Assembly (NCBI GenBank): GCA_035551995.1
Contig: DASZME010000096.1
Location: 1-64,000, forward strand
Origin: RYN-428 sp035551995
GTDB taxonomy: Bacteria > Planctomycetota > Phycisphaerae > Tepidisphaerales > Tepidisphaeraceae
Length of the DNA: 64,000 nucleotides
Direction: 5' to 3'
The position numbers were made by a program, and so were the translations under genes. Each line of letters starts with the position of its first letter. The stretch's first letter is position 1. Below are positions 9,604 to 18,213 of the stretch, in pieces. The notes under the pieces were generated by a model. That model worked only from the letters and a program-made list of their open reading frames with translations. It was not told the DNA's origin and did not search any database.

Positions 9604-9665
9604 GTTTAGCGGGCGAGCTTGCTCGCCGTGCTAGCAGCAACGGCGAGCAAGCTCGCCCGCTAAAC
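9604..9665. repeat. Perfect 25-bp inverted repeat, GCTAAAC family
   Basis: The arms 9604-9628 and 9641-9665 are perfect reverse complements of 25 bases around a 12-base loop. The outer ends read GTTTAGCGG and CCGCTAAAC, and the inner part is built from GCGAGC/GCTCGC. It lies between rfbD and the GNAT gene. The CCGCTAAAC end recurs in two other intergenic places (24055-24076, 51228-51249), so it looks like one member of a dispersed palindromic repeat family and not a simple terminator; there is no U tract. Confidence 0.85.
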
Positions 9666-9698
9666 CAGGCCCCAGGGTCCTCAACATTCTCTTCACTT

Positions 9699-10193
9699 TT
9701 ACGTGTCGGCCAACTTCAGTATCGTACCCTCGGTCATCCGATAAATCGTCCACTCCGACATCGGCTTTGCCCCAAGACCTTCGTAAAACTTGATCGCCGG
9801 CTCATTCCAGTTGAGCACCGACCATTCGAATCTTCCGCACTTTCGCTCGGCGGCGATTTTGGCGACTTCCGTTAAGAGCGCCTTGCCGATGCCTTGACCG
9901 CGAAATTCGGGGAAGACAAACAAGTCTTCCAGGTAGATGCCCGGACGGCCAAGGAAAGTGGAAAAATTGTGAAAGAACAGGGCGAAGCCGGCCGGCTTAT
10001 CGCCGAGGCGCGCGATTCGAACTTCGGCCATCGGACGCGGGCCGAATAAATGTTCAAGGAGCGACGCTTCAGTGGCGACGACTTCATGCGAAAGTTTTTC
10101 GTAATCGGCGATGCCGCGAATGAAGGCGAGGATCAGGGGGACGTCAGCCGCGATCGCGGGGAGGATGGAGAGATGATCATCGCCGCGATTCAT
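9699..10193 (-). CDS. GNAT acetyltransferase (diamine/thialysine type)
   Basis: A 164-residue Gcn5-related N-acetyltransferase that transfers acetyl from acetyl-CoA to an amine. Motif A is clear, 'LFVFPEFRGQGIGKALL', with the acetyl-CoA loop R-G-Q-G-I-G. 'FFHNFSTFLGRPGIYLEDL' and 'NWNEPAIKFYEGLGA' are characteristic of the SSAT/thialysine acetyltransferase branch, so a small polyamine-like or lysine-like amine is the likely substrate (inference from branch). The start codon overlaps the stop of the upstream hypothetical gene by ATGA, so the two are translationally coupled and belong to the rfb transcription unit. A link to sugar biosynthesis is not evident. Confidence 0.85.
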   Translation of the reverse strand: MNRGDDHLSILPAIAADVPLILAFIRGIADYEKLSHEVVATEASLLEHLFGPRPMAEVRIARLGDKPAGFALFFHNFSTFLGRPGIYLEDLFVFPEFRGQGIGKALLTEVAKIAAERKCGRFEWSVLNWNEPAIKFYEGLGAKPMSEWTIYRMTEGTILKLADT

Positions 10194-10567
10194 TTAGCGT
10201 CCTTGGGTGTTGGAAAGACCACGGGAAATCCTGGCGGCTGGGGCGTGTCGAGATCCCATCGAACGTCCGCCTTAAGGGACCATCCTCCCAGCCGGATCCA
10301 TGCTTCCTGGACTCGGCCATCAGGACATTGCACGGTAATGCGATACACGCTCTTGGTTCTGCCGGTGGTCCAGAAAAAAGGCCCGCGAAGAAGCCATCGC
10401 CTGTCGCATTCCAGCACGCAGACGTGATTTTCCCGTGCCCAGAGTTCGATGGTTGTCTTTTCACGCCGGGAACTCCAATTCCAGTTCGCGATCGCAAGCG
10501 CGAAAGCGAGCGGCGCCACAAGCACCACGATCACAGGTTCCATCACGGCCAGAAGCGACACGCTCAC
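10190..10567 (-). CDS. Hypothetical protein with N-terminal membrane segment
   Basis: A 125-residue protein not recognised. One hydrophobic helix near the N-terminus (about residues 8-28, 'MEPVIVVLVAPLAFALAIAN') is followed by a soluble, tryptophan-rich beta-type domain ('RRWLLRGPFFWTT', 'DGRVQEAWIRLGGW'). The start is a GTG that overlaps the stop of rfbB by four bases (GTGA), and its own stop overlaps the GNAT start. This coupling on both sides is good evidence that it is translated. An internal ATG nine codons in is an alternative start. Probably anchored in the inner membrane; function unknown. Confidence 0.6.
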   Translation of the reverse strand: MSVSLLAVMEPVIVVLVAPLAFALAIANWNWSSRREKTTIELWARENHVCVLECDRRWLLRGPFFWTTGRTKSVYRITVQCPDGRVQEAWIRLGGWSLKADVRWDLDTPQPPGFPVVFPTPKDAK

Positions 10568-11598
10568 CTCCCCGCATACTGCTGGTCGTAATACTTCAAA
10601 TATTCACCGCTCTTGATGCTTCTCCACCACTTCTCGTTATCTCGATACCACTGAATCGTCGTCTGGATCGCTTCCTCGAAATGCCGTTTGGGCTCCCAGC
10701 CCAATTCGCGCTTGATCTTCGACGCGTCGATCGCGTATCGCCGGTCGTGGCCCGGGCGGTCTTTTACGTATTGTACGTTTTCGTCCCAGTCCTTGCCCAT
10801 CAGGCGGAGAATCGTTTCGGTGATGTTGCGGTTGGTGATCTCGTTATTCCCGCCGATGTTGTAGACGTCGCCCGGCGTGCCTTTATTCAGCACCGCCCAT
10901 AACGCCTCGCAATGGTCTTCGACATAAAGCCAGTCACGGATGTTCAAACCGTCGCCGTAGAGGGGAACTTTTTTGCCTTCCATCAGGTTGGTGACGAAAA
11001 GCGGGATGAGTTTTTCGGGGAAGTGATAGGGGCCGTAATTGTTCGAGCAGCGGGTGATCAGCACCGGCAGATGAAACGTGTGAAAGTACGAGCGCACAAG
11101 ACAATCCGCCGCCGCCTTTGACGCGCTGTACGGGCTGTTGGGCGCCAGCGGGGTTTCTTCGGTGAATTTGATCTCCGGCTCGTCTTCGGGAAGCGTTCCA
11201 TACACTTCGTCGGTGCCGACCTGCAGAAATCGCGAAACGCCCTTGGCCTTAGCGGCGTCAAGCAGAACTTGCGTGCCGGCGACATTGGTTTGAATAAACG
11301 GCCCGGAGCCAAGAATGCTGCGATCGACATGGCTTTCGGCCGCGAAGTGAATCACCTCCGTCACCTTGTACTGATCGAACGTCCTGGCGACGGCGTCGGG
11401 GTCGCAGATATCGGCTTTGACAAACACCAACCGCGACTCGCCCGCTTTTTCCAGCAGGTCAGCAAGATTGGCGATATTCCCGGCGTATGTAAGTTTATCG
11501 AACGCGATCAGCTTCACCGGCTCGTTTCGCGAAACGAGCATGCGCACAAAATTCGATCCGATGAATCCGGCGGCGCCGGTGACAAGAATTGTTCGCAT
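10564..11598 (-). CDS. rfbB: dTDP-glucose 4,6-dehydratase
   Basis: Converts dTDP-glucose to dTDP-4-keto-6-deoxyglucose using tightly bound NAD. The 344-residue protein shows every family motif: 'TGAAGFIGSNFVRML' for NAD binding, 'HFAAESHVDRSI', the catalytic 'VGTDEVYG' with its D-E pair, 'YSASKAAADCLVRSY' with the Y-x-x-x-K pair, 'TRCSNNYGPYHFPEKLIP' and 'RDWLYVEDHCEAL'. Length and order match RmlB. The ATG is immediately adjacent to the rfbA stop (TAG at 11599-11601), and its own stop overlaps the next gene. It is the second gene of the rfb operon. Confidence 0.96.
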   Translation of the reverse strand: MRTILVTGAAGFIGSNFVRMLVSRNEPVKLIAFDKLTYAGNIANLADLLEKAGESRLVFVKADICDPDAVARTFDQYKVTEVIHFAAESHVDRSILGSGPFIQTNVAGTQVLLDAAKAKGVSRFLQVGTDEVYGTLPEDEPEIKFTEETPLAPNSPYSASKAAADCLVRSYFHTFHLPVLITRCSNNYGPYHFPEKLIPLFVTNLMEGKKVPLYGDGLNIRDWLYVEDHCEALWAVLNKGTPGDVYNIGGNNEITNRNITETILRLMGKDWDENVQYVKDRPGHDRRYAIDASKIKRELGWEPKRHFEEAIQTTIQWYRDNEKWWRSIKSGEYLKYYDQQYAGR

Positions 11599-12336
11599 CT
11601 ACTTCGGTTCCTTGTTCGCCCCGTGCTCGGCGACCATGTTGCACGACTTCAGATAAAAATCGATGTTCTCCCCCGCGTCCGCCCAGAAGCCCTGCACCTT
11701 GTCGGCCGTCATTTCGCCGCGCTCGATGTAGGCGTTATTGACGTCGGTGATTTCCAACTCGTTGCGGGCCGATGGCTTGAGGGTCTTGACGATGTTGAAC
11801 ACGTTCTTGTCGTAAAAATAGATGCCGATCACGGCCAGGTCGCTCTTGGGTTCCTTGGGCTTTTCGACAATTCGTATGACGCGGTCGCCGTCCATCTCGG
11901 CCACGCCATACGCCTTGGGATTGTCCACCGGCGAAAGCAAAATTTTCGCGCCCTGGCCCTGATGGCGGAATTTTTTAACCGAGTCGCGGATGGAATGCTC
12001 GATGATGTTGTCGCCGAGGATCAGGCAGATCGAATCGCCCTCGGCGAAGTGTTCGGCGAGCCCTAGCGCCTGCGCGATGCCGCCGGCGCCGTCCTGGTAG
12101 GTGTAGTTAAGATCCTTCAGCCCGAACTCGCGGCCATTGCCGAGCAGGCGGATAAAATCGCCGGCGTTGTTGCCGCCGGTGACCAGCAGCACCTCGTCGA
12201 TCCCCGCCTTGGCCATGCACTCCAGGGGATAATAAATCATCGGCTTGTCGTAGACCGGCAGCAGATGCTTATTGGTGACCTTGGTCAACGGAAACAGACG
12301 GCTTCCGGTGCCGCCGGCGAGAATTACACCCTTCAT
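11599..12336 (-). CDS. rfbA: Glucose-1-phosphate thymidylyltransferase
   Basis: Makes dTDP-glucose from dTTP and glucose-1-phosphate, the first step of dTDP-deoxysugar synthesis. It starts 'MKGVILAGGTGSRLFPLT' with the nucleotidyltransferase signature, then 'NKHLLPVYDKPMIYYPLE', 'YTYQDGAGGIAQALGLA', 'LILGDNII' and 'IVEKPKEPKSDLAVIGIY'. I place the start at 12336, where a GAGG-type ribosome binding site lies 7-8 bases upstream and the conserved N-terminus begins; 29 further in-frame codons upstream are not conserved in appearance. At 245 residues it is the short form, lacking the usual C-terminal helical extension of about 290-residue RmlA enzymes. It heads the operon. Confidence 0.94.
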   Translation of the reverse strand: MKGVILAGGTGSRLFPLTKVTNKHLLPVYDKPMIYYPLECMAKAGIDEVLLVTGGNNAGDFIRLLGNGREFGLKDLNYTYQDGAGGIAQALGLAEHFAEGDSICLILGDNIIEHSIRDSVKKFRHQGQGAKILLSPVDNPKAYGVAEMDGDRVIRIVEKPKEPKSDLAVIGIYFYDKNVFNIVKTLKPSARNELEITDVNNAYIERGEMTADKVQGFWADAGENIDFYLKSCNMVAEHGANKEPK

Positions 12337-12558
12337 GGAGACCTCATTTAAGCGACACGATCGGCGCAGCGACTCCAAGACTATCGGCTTGGTCGTCGGG
12401 AGGCTTGCCGATTCATCGATCACGACCGACCAGCCAATTTATCGGACGAAAAGCGGGTCCAATAAACGGCTCGCAACTATCGAATCGGAAAGGTAACGCA
12501 AACGGCGGCGGGAATGAAGGGCTTCGCGCATCCCGGAGTTTTTCGCCCCAATGCCTTG

Positions 12559-13293
12559 CTATTTGTGAACCGTCGCCGAGTGATGGGTTACGGCCACCAC
12601 CAGACCGTTCAGCCGGGCGGGACGAGCGGGACGCAAGGCTCTGCCGAGCGTTTGGAGCGTGGCGCCGGTGGTCATGACGTCGTCGATCACCAGCACGCGC
12701 CGGCCGGCGATGGCGTCGGCGTCCTTGAGGTGAAAGGCGTCTTTTAAATTACGCGTTCGCTGCGACCGCGAATGCAGGTGGGTTTGCGTTTCCGTGTGTC
12801 GGCGCCGCGAGATGGCCGCGATCACCGGCGTGCCGCTCGCCTGGGAAATACGCTCGGCGATAATTTCCGCCTGGTTAAAGCCGCGGGATATCTGCCGCCA
12901 TACGTGCAACGGTACCGGCAGCAAACAGTCCGTCTCATCCAGCAACGCCTTGACTCGATCTTCCTTCAGCAACCGATCGGCCAGCATTTCCCCGATGGCC
13001 CATCGACCGTGATATTTGAATTGATGGATAAGCGATCGGATCGGCGTCTCGAATCCGGATAATCGAACGATCTTGCGATAGTGCGGCACGCCTCGATTGA
13101 TGCAATGCGGACAGGGGGCGTTGGGATAAGACAGCGTCTGGCCGCACATATCGCAGTGGGGAATCGCGGCAAGCGCGTTAAGTTGATCGTCGCAAATCTG
13201 GCACAGTTGCTGTCCGCCGGGACAGAACGCTCGACAGCCGGGGCAAAGTCCGGGATAACAGAAATCGGCCACGTCACGAAGCCAGCCGCCCAT
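12559..13293 (-). CDS. comF: ComF-family phosphoribosyltransferase-like protein
   Basis: A 244-residue ComF-type protein. The N-terminal zinc-ribbon half has four CxxC-like pairs ('CPGCRAFCPGGQQLCQIC', 'CDMCGQ', 'CPHC'). The C-terminal half has the phosphoribosyltransferase core: 'LIHQFKYHGRWAIGEMLADR', 'DCLLPVPLHVWRQISRGFNQ' and the PRPP loop 'RVLVIDDVMTTGATLQT'. ComF is associated with DNA uptake in competent bacteria, but many homologues in non-competent species have no proven role. The reading frame is open further upstream to 13533; I chose the ATG at 13293 because it gives normal family length and the upstream residues look random. No strong ribosome binding site is visible at either start. 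Confidence 0.85.
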   Translation of the reverse strand: MGGWLRDVADFCYPGLCPGCRAFCPGGQQLCQICDDQLNALAAIPHCDMCGQTLSYPNAPCPHCINRGVPHYRKIVRLSGFETPIRSLIHQFKYHGRWAIGEMLADRLLKEDRVKALLDETDCLLPVPLHVWRQISRGFNQAEIIAERISQASGTPVIAAISRRRHTETQTHLHSRSQRTRNLKDAFHLKDADAIAGRRVLVIDDVMTTGATLQTLGRALRPARPARLNGLVVAVTHHSATVHK

Positions 13294-13752
13294 TTTGATC
13301 AGCCAGGGAGGCACATGCGGATCGAACTCGCGGGCGGCGGGGTCCACGCATGCAAGTGTATCATGTCGGAAAAAACATGCGTCGGGGAAACGGTTTCGGT
13401 AACGATCGTGCTCGCCTGCTCCATATATTTTTGTCGTACCATTCCGTAATCCCCCGCGCAGTGGTAGAATGTTCACCCCCGGATCGGGGTTCACCCGATA
13501 ACGGAAAAGTTCCCTGCTTGGGGATAAATGCACCGATTTCGGCCCCGCCGGCCATCAAATCCCGGCGGGGAAGCCAAGACTCGCGGAGGGTTTGGCTTCC
13601 ATGGGAAACAAGTGTTCTCCCCGGCCAAGCGTCCATCGCGTAGCGTGAAAAACGGCGTCTCCTGCGGCGGCAACCGCCGATTTGTAAGCCACGCCATTGC
13701 ATTGGGTCGCGTTTTGGCGATTTGAGGCCGCGCACAAGGATCGACTAAATTC
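13294..13752 (+). promoter_or_regulatory. Leader region with two hairpins before the oxidoreductase fusion
   Basis: About 460 bases without a gene I can support, between divergent comF and the oxidoreductase fusion. Two perfect hairpins stand back to back: arms 13543-13551 and 13562-13570 (CCCCGCCGG/CCGGCGGGG, 10-base loop), and arms 13569-13577 and 13592-13600 (GGAAGCCAA/TTGGCTTCC). They overlap by two bases, so they could be mutually exclusive or stacked. A smaller GCGGCAACCGC hairpin follows near 13669-13680. No known riboswitch class was recognised and no promoter is convincing. Confidence 0.4.
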
Positions 13753-16700
13753 ATGGCAACCGACGCGCGTTTTCTGGCCGAATCCGGCCCCGAGATTTTC
13801 GCCGGCAACGAACTGCTTGTGAAAGGCTGCCTCGAAGTCGACGGCGGCGTTCACCTCCTCACCGGGTATCCCGGCTCCCCCGTCGCCGGATTTTTTGACA
13901 TCCTCGGCGACATCAAAGACCTCATCAACAAGAACGGCATCCGCGCTTTTCAAGCCAACAACGAGGCGCTGGGCGCGGCGGCCGTCAATGGTTCGCAGAT
14001 GGCGCCGTGCCGGGCGGTCGGCGTCATGAAAAGCGTGGGCGTGCATGTGGCCTCCGACGCGCTTGCCCTTGGAAATCTGGCCGGCGCCAATCCCGAAGGG
14101 GGCGCGGTCATCATTATGGGCGACGACCCGTGGTGCGACAGCACGCAAGTGCCGGCTGACAGCCGATTCCTCTGCGAACACCTCCGGATGGCCGTCGTCG
14201 AGCCGGGAACGCCGCAGGAAATGAAAGATTGGATCGATCTTTCCTTCAAGCTTTCCCGGGCAGCTGAATTGTATATTGGGTACATCGTCACCACCGTTCA
14301 AGCGGACGGAGGCGGGACGGTAATCTGCAAGCCCAACCAGTTTCCGACGCTTAACGCCAGGCATAAGGTCGCGCTCGATACGGCGCGGGTGAATTTCGAC
14401 AAGGTACTGCTGCCGCCGCGAACCTGGCAGCATGAGGAGAAGATTCCGGGGCGGTTTTTGAAGACGATCGACGCCGCGCGGGAGTTGGGGTTGAATCGGA
14501 TCATTCCCGCGATGGGTTCCGGTTCGCAGATCGACGACGCCGGGGAAAATGCGCCAAGCCCGCTCGGCTTCATCGTCACCGGCATGGGCGGGCCGTACCT
14601 GGAACATGTTCTTTCCGACATCGGGCTTCGCGGCCGGTTTCCCGTGCTTCAGATGGGCATGAGCTATCCGGTTGACGTGAAGCTGGTCGCCGAGTTTTCG
14701 AAGCTTTGCAAGAATATCATCGTCATCGAGGAACGCCGCAGTTTTCTGGAAAAGAACCTTCGCGATGGCCTGTACCACGCGCTTGACGCCGAGCAGGCCA
14801 CCGATATTTCCCGCCGTCTGTTCGGCAAGAATTTTCCCCACAGCCTTCCCGGCATTCCCGAAACGCGCGGCCTGTATCCTTCGGTGCTCGCCCAAATCCT
14901 GATCCCGCTGATTAAAGCGACGGGGGAAATTCCCGCCGATCTCCGCAACGGCCGGCTGAGCGAAGAGATGACCCGAATTCGCAAGGCCAGCAAACCGCGA
15001 TTGCAGATTTTCGACGACAAGGTGATCGCGCGAACGCCCACCTTCTGCCCCGGCTGCCCGCATCGCGACAGCTCGGCCGCCCTGCTCGATCTCCGCAAAA
15101 ATCTGGCCGATCCCAAATACATGCTCGACAAGCACGGCATGCCGCCGGTCGATCTGGTCGCCCATGGAGATACCGGCTGCTACACCATGCTCATGTTCGC
15201 CCCCACCGAACAACTCATGCACAACTACAGCGGCATGGGCCTTGGCGGCGGAACCGGATCGGGAATCGATTCGTTCATCACCAATAAGCAGATCGTCTTC
15301 ATGGGCGACGGAACGTTTTTCCATTCCGGGCAGGTCGCCATCTCAAACTCGGTGAAAAACGGCCAGGATCTTACCTACATCATCCTCCAAAACGGCACCA
15401 CCGCCATGACCGGCCACCAGGAACATCCCGGCACCGAGAAGGACGTGCTCGGCAACGAAACTTGGCTGCAAGACATCGAAACCATCGTCAACGGCATGGC
15501 CGGGAGCAGTCCGCTTTACGTTCGCCGGCTTTCTCCGGCCGATCGAACCCGCTACCGCAAGGTTCTTGAAGAGACCATTCTTCGCGACGGCGTGAAAGTG
15601 ATTATCGCCGACAAAGAATGCGGCATCACCCACCACCGCAACGTCCTGCGCGAAGAACGCAACACCATCAAGAAGCACGGCTATCTCCCGAAAAAAATCC
15701 ACATGAACGTAACGCCGGAGGTTTGCGAAAACTGCCTGGAATGCACCAAGCAGACCGCCTGCCCCGGCCTGACGACCATCGACACCGATTACGGTCCCAA
15801 GATCGACACCGACCTGACCTGGTGCGTCAACGACGGCGCCTGCGAGCGCGTGCGCGTCAGCAACGAAATCGCCGACGGCGTAAAACCATGCCCCAGCTTT
15901 GAGCAGGTCACCATCATCCGCCAGCGACGCCGGCGCTACACCTTGCCGCACCTGGATCTGAACAAGCTACCGATTCCGCCGCGTGTTCATCCGATGAATA
16001 CGCCGGGCGACGTGTGGCGCGCGCACATGGCGGGCGTCGGCGGAATGGGCATCGGCGTGGTCAACGCCATCCTTGTTCGAGCGGGCCACAAGGAAGGCTA
16101 CCGCGTCATCTTCGCCGACAAAAAAGGCCTCGCCATCCGCAACGGCGGCGTCTATTCGCAGATCACTTTCGTAAAAGAGCAACCCGAATCGCCCAAGACG
16201 CCAGAGCGGAATCCTTCTTCCTTCCCGCCCCCCGCGCCCCACGCTCCGCTCCCGGCCTCCTCGACGACCACCACCGCCTATCCAACCACCGGCTCCATCC
16301 CCTACGGCAAAGCCGACCTGCTCATGGGCATCGATATCCTCGAAGCCGCCCGGGCGATCGACCCGCGCGAGCAGTTCCGCGTCGCGGCGTCCGACCGCAC
16401 ATGCGCGGTGCTCAATACCCACAAACAGCCGACGGTGTACACCTTGCTCGGCAATCAGAATTTCGATCCCGAGGTATTGCGCGAGGAAATTTACGACCAT
16501 TGCCGGACCGAACATTCCTTCGCTCGAAATCTGTCGGAATTGTGCGAACAGCGCCTGGGCTCGAAGCTCTACGCCAACATCATGCTCCTTGGGGTTGCCT
16601 TTCAGCTGGGATTGATTCCCGTTTCGCCGCACGCGATCGCTTGGGCGATCAAAGACTCGATCCGGCGCGATCATCGCAAGAATCTAAAAGCGTTTAACAT

Positions 16701-17544
16701 CGGTCGGCGCCTGGCGCTCGAACCCCGCGCCCTGCCCCGCAAACCCGCGCCCGAAACGTGGGACCATCTGGTCATCAACAAAGTTCGCATCCTTCGCAAG
16801 ACGCGATTTGTCGGCAGGTCGCGGGCGATGAGCTTCGAGCGACTCGTGCAGGGCGCCATGAAACAGATGCGCGATCTTCCCGAGTCGGCCAAGTATGATC
16901 TCACCCTGCGCGTCTACGACTTGATGCAGTATCAGGACTCGGGCTTAGCCAAGCGATATCTGGAACTGGTTCGCGGCGTCTATCGCCGCGATTCCGGCCA
17001 GCGCGGCCACTCGGCTACCCTCGCCGCCATCATCAATCTGGCCAAGGTCATGCTGATCAAGGATGAGCCATACGTCTCCTACCTGCTCACCCGCTACGAA
17101 AAGAAACATCGCGACATCATCAAATATGGCATCGACGTTTCCAACGGCGACCACATTCTCTACAAGCACCACACCCGCCCCGAATTCAATCTCGGCAAAC
17201 ACCGCATCCGCATCCCCATCACCACGCGCGATTGGCACCTGCAGATCGTCCGCCATTTCAAATTCCTGAGAAAACTCCCCGGCTGGCACGTCCGCGAAGT
17301 CGGCTTCCGCGACTGGTACATCGCCCTGCTCGACCGCGTGAATCTTCACAGCGACGTGGACTACGCCCTGGCCGTCCGCGTTCTGAATTGCCCTCAGGAC
17401 GTACACGGCTATCGCGAAGTCCGCTATCCCAAGCAGGACCGCGTGCGGGAAGCGATCGAAGCGGACCTTGTAAGAGAAGTGAAATCCGGCGCCGACGCAA
17501 AGGGGGGCGTGATGGATGCGCTGCGGTTGCCGACGCATGTGTGA
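13753..17544 (+). CDS. Fused indolepyruvate-type ferredoxin oxidoreductase
   Basis: A 1263-residue 2-oxoacid:ferredoxin oxidoreductase of the indolepyruvate (IorA-IorB fusion, DUF6537) family. It oxidatively decarboxylates aryl or branched 2-oxoacids to acyl-CoA using thiamine diphosphate and iron-sulfur clusters. Domains in order: a pyrimidine-binding region (about 1-240, 'LLTGYPGSPVAGFFDIL'); a TPP-binding region with 'CPGCPHRDSSA' (C432, C435) and 'GDGTFFHSG' (518-526); a cysteine cluster at 658-670 (C658, C661, C664, C670) with later cysteines near 'CVNDGACERV' and 'KPCPSF'; the gamma-type Rossmann region ('HMAGVGGMGIGVVNAILVRA', about 758); then the long C-terminal helical domain. A Pro/Ser/Thr-rich linker at about 812-850 interrupts the gamma domain. 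It stands alone with its own long leader. Length and order fit the family. Confidence 0.9.
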   Translation: MATDARFLAESGPEIFAGNELLVKGCLEVDGGVHLLTGYPGSPVAGFFDILGDIKDLINKNGIRAFQANNEALGAAAVNGSQMAPCRAVGVMKSVGVHVASDALALGNLAGANPEGGAVIIMGDDPWCDSTQVPADSRFLCEHLRMAVVEPGTPQEMKDWIDLSFKLSRAAELYIGYIVTTVQADGGGTVICKPNQFPTLNARHKVALDTARVNFDKVLLPPRTWQHEEKIPGRFLKTIDAARELGLNRIIPAMGSGSQIDDAGENAPSPLGFIVTGMGGPYLEHVLSDIGLRGRFPVLQMGMSYPVDVKLVAEFSKLCKNIIVIEERRSFLEKNLRDGLYHALDAEQATDISRRLFGKNFPHSLPGIPETRGLYPSVLAQILIPLIKATGEIPADLRNGRLSEEMTRIRKASKPRLQIFDDKVIARTPTFCPGCPHRDSSAALLDLRKNLADPKYMLDKHGMPPVDLVAHGDTGCYTMLMFAPTEQLMHNYSGMGLGGGTGSGIDSFITNKQIVFMGDGTFFHSGQVAISNSVKNGQDLTYIILQNGTTAMTGHQEHPGTEKDVLGNETWLQDIETIVNGMAGSSPLYVRRLSPADRTRYRKVLEETILRDGVKVIIADKECGITHHRNVLREERNTIKKHGYLPKKIHMNVTPEVCENCLECTKQTACPGLTTIDTDYGPKIDTDLTWCVNDGACERVRVSNEIADGVKPCPSFEQVTIIRQRRRRYTLPHLDLNKLPIPPRVHPMNTPGDVWRAHMAGVGGMGIGVVNAILVRAGHKEGYRVIFADKKGLAIRNGGVYSQITFVKEQPESPKTPERNPSSFPPPAPHAPLPASSTTTTAYPTTGSIPYGKADLLMGIDILEAARAIDPREQFRVAASDRTCAVLNTHKQPTVYTLLGNQNFDPEVLREEIYDHCRTEHSFARNLSELCEQRLGSKLYANIMLLGVAFQLGLIPVSPHAIAWAIKDSIRRDHRKNLKAFNIGRRLALEPRALPRKPAPETWDHLVINKVRILRKTRFVGRSRAMSFERLVQGAMKQMRDLPESAKYDLTLRVYDLMQYQDSGLAKRYLELVRGVYRRDSGQRGHSATLAAIINLAKVMLIKDEPYVSYLLTRYEKKHRDIIKYGIDVSNGDHILYKHHTRPEFNLGKHRIRIPITTRDWHLQIVRHFKFLRKLPGWHVREVGFRDWYIALLDRVNLHSDVDYALAVRVLNCPQDVHGYREVRYPKQDRVREAIEADLVREVKSGADAKGGVMDALRLPTHV

Positions 17545-17579
17545 GCGCCTTACAATATGCCGATCGCGCAGGTGTTGGC

Positions 17580-18182
17580 ATGACGACCATTCTCGGAGTT
17601 CCACAAGTTTCGCAGGCACTCCTCGAAGACCTCGATCGGGTCGGGCGTAAGTACGACCGATGGACCGCCGAGGCTTACTTTGAGTTGGACGGTCCATATC
17701 TCGTGGAATACTCGCGGGGAAATCTGGAGATTGTGCCGATGCCGACGATGACCCATCAGCGGTTGGCGTCACGGTTGCATATCGCGCTTCATGAGGTTGC
17801 GCCGGCGGGGAGTGAAGTCTTATTTGCCGGCGCCCGGATCAGAGTCGACGAGGACGTCTATCGAGAGCCGGACGTGCTCTATATTCCCCGGGAATGGACT
17901 CACCTGATGCGCGAGCAGTACGCGGAACGGGCCGGGCTGGTGATCGAAATCGTCAGCGCGTCGAATCGCGATCACGATCTGGATATCAAGCGGCGCGAAT
18001 ATGCCGCGGCCGGCATACCGGAATATTGGATCGTCGAACCCGAAGAACGCCGGGTCACGGTTTTAACGTTGAAGGCGCGGCGGTACACCGTGCGTGGCGC
18101 CTATTCAGCCGGTCAACAAGCCACGTCGGCCATCCTTCCCAAGTTCAACGTCGATGTCGCGGCGCTCTTCGATGGCGTTTGA
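17580..18182 (+). CDS. Uma2-family (DUF820) putative endonuclease
   Basis: A 200-residue protein of the Uma2 family, a PD-(D/E)xK nuclease-fold group greatly expanded in cyanobacteria and planctomycetes, biological role unclear. Recognisable elements are 'RGNLEIVPMPTMTHQRLAS', 'GARIRVDEDVYREPDVLYIP' with the metal-binding D after the P, and 'LVIEIVSASNRDHDLDIKRR' with the ExK-like 'E...K', followed by 'EYAAAGIPEYWIVEPEERRV'. The ATG at 17580 gives the usual family length of about 190-200. It follows the oxidoreductase by 35 bases and precedes the TPR gene by 31 bases. Often mobile or present in many copies per genome; only one copy is seen here. Confidence 0.85.
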   Translation: MTTILGVPQVSQALLEDLDRVGRKYDRWTAEAYFELDGPYLVEYSRGNLEIVPMPTMTHQRLASRLHIALHEVAPAGSEVLFAGARIRVDEDVYREPDVLYIPREWTHLMREQYAERAGLVIEIVSASNRDHDLDIKRREYAAAGIPEYWIVEPEERRVTVLTLKARRYTVRGAYSAGQQATSAILPKFNVDVAALFDGV

Positions 18183-18213
18183 CGCCATCGCTCTCCTTCG
18201 CTCTACTGCGTCC

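Noticed and set aside
13555..15324. 589-codon open frame opposite the oxidoreductase fusion
   Set aside because: It mirrors a strongly supported gene, is rich in His/Arg/Val as expected from the complement of GC-rich codons, and has no motif.
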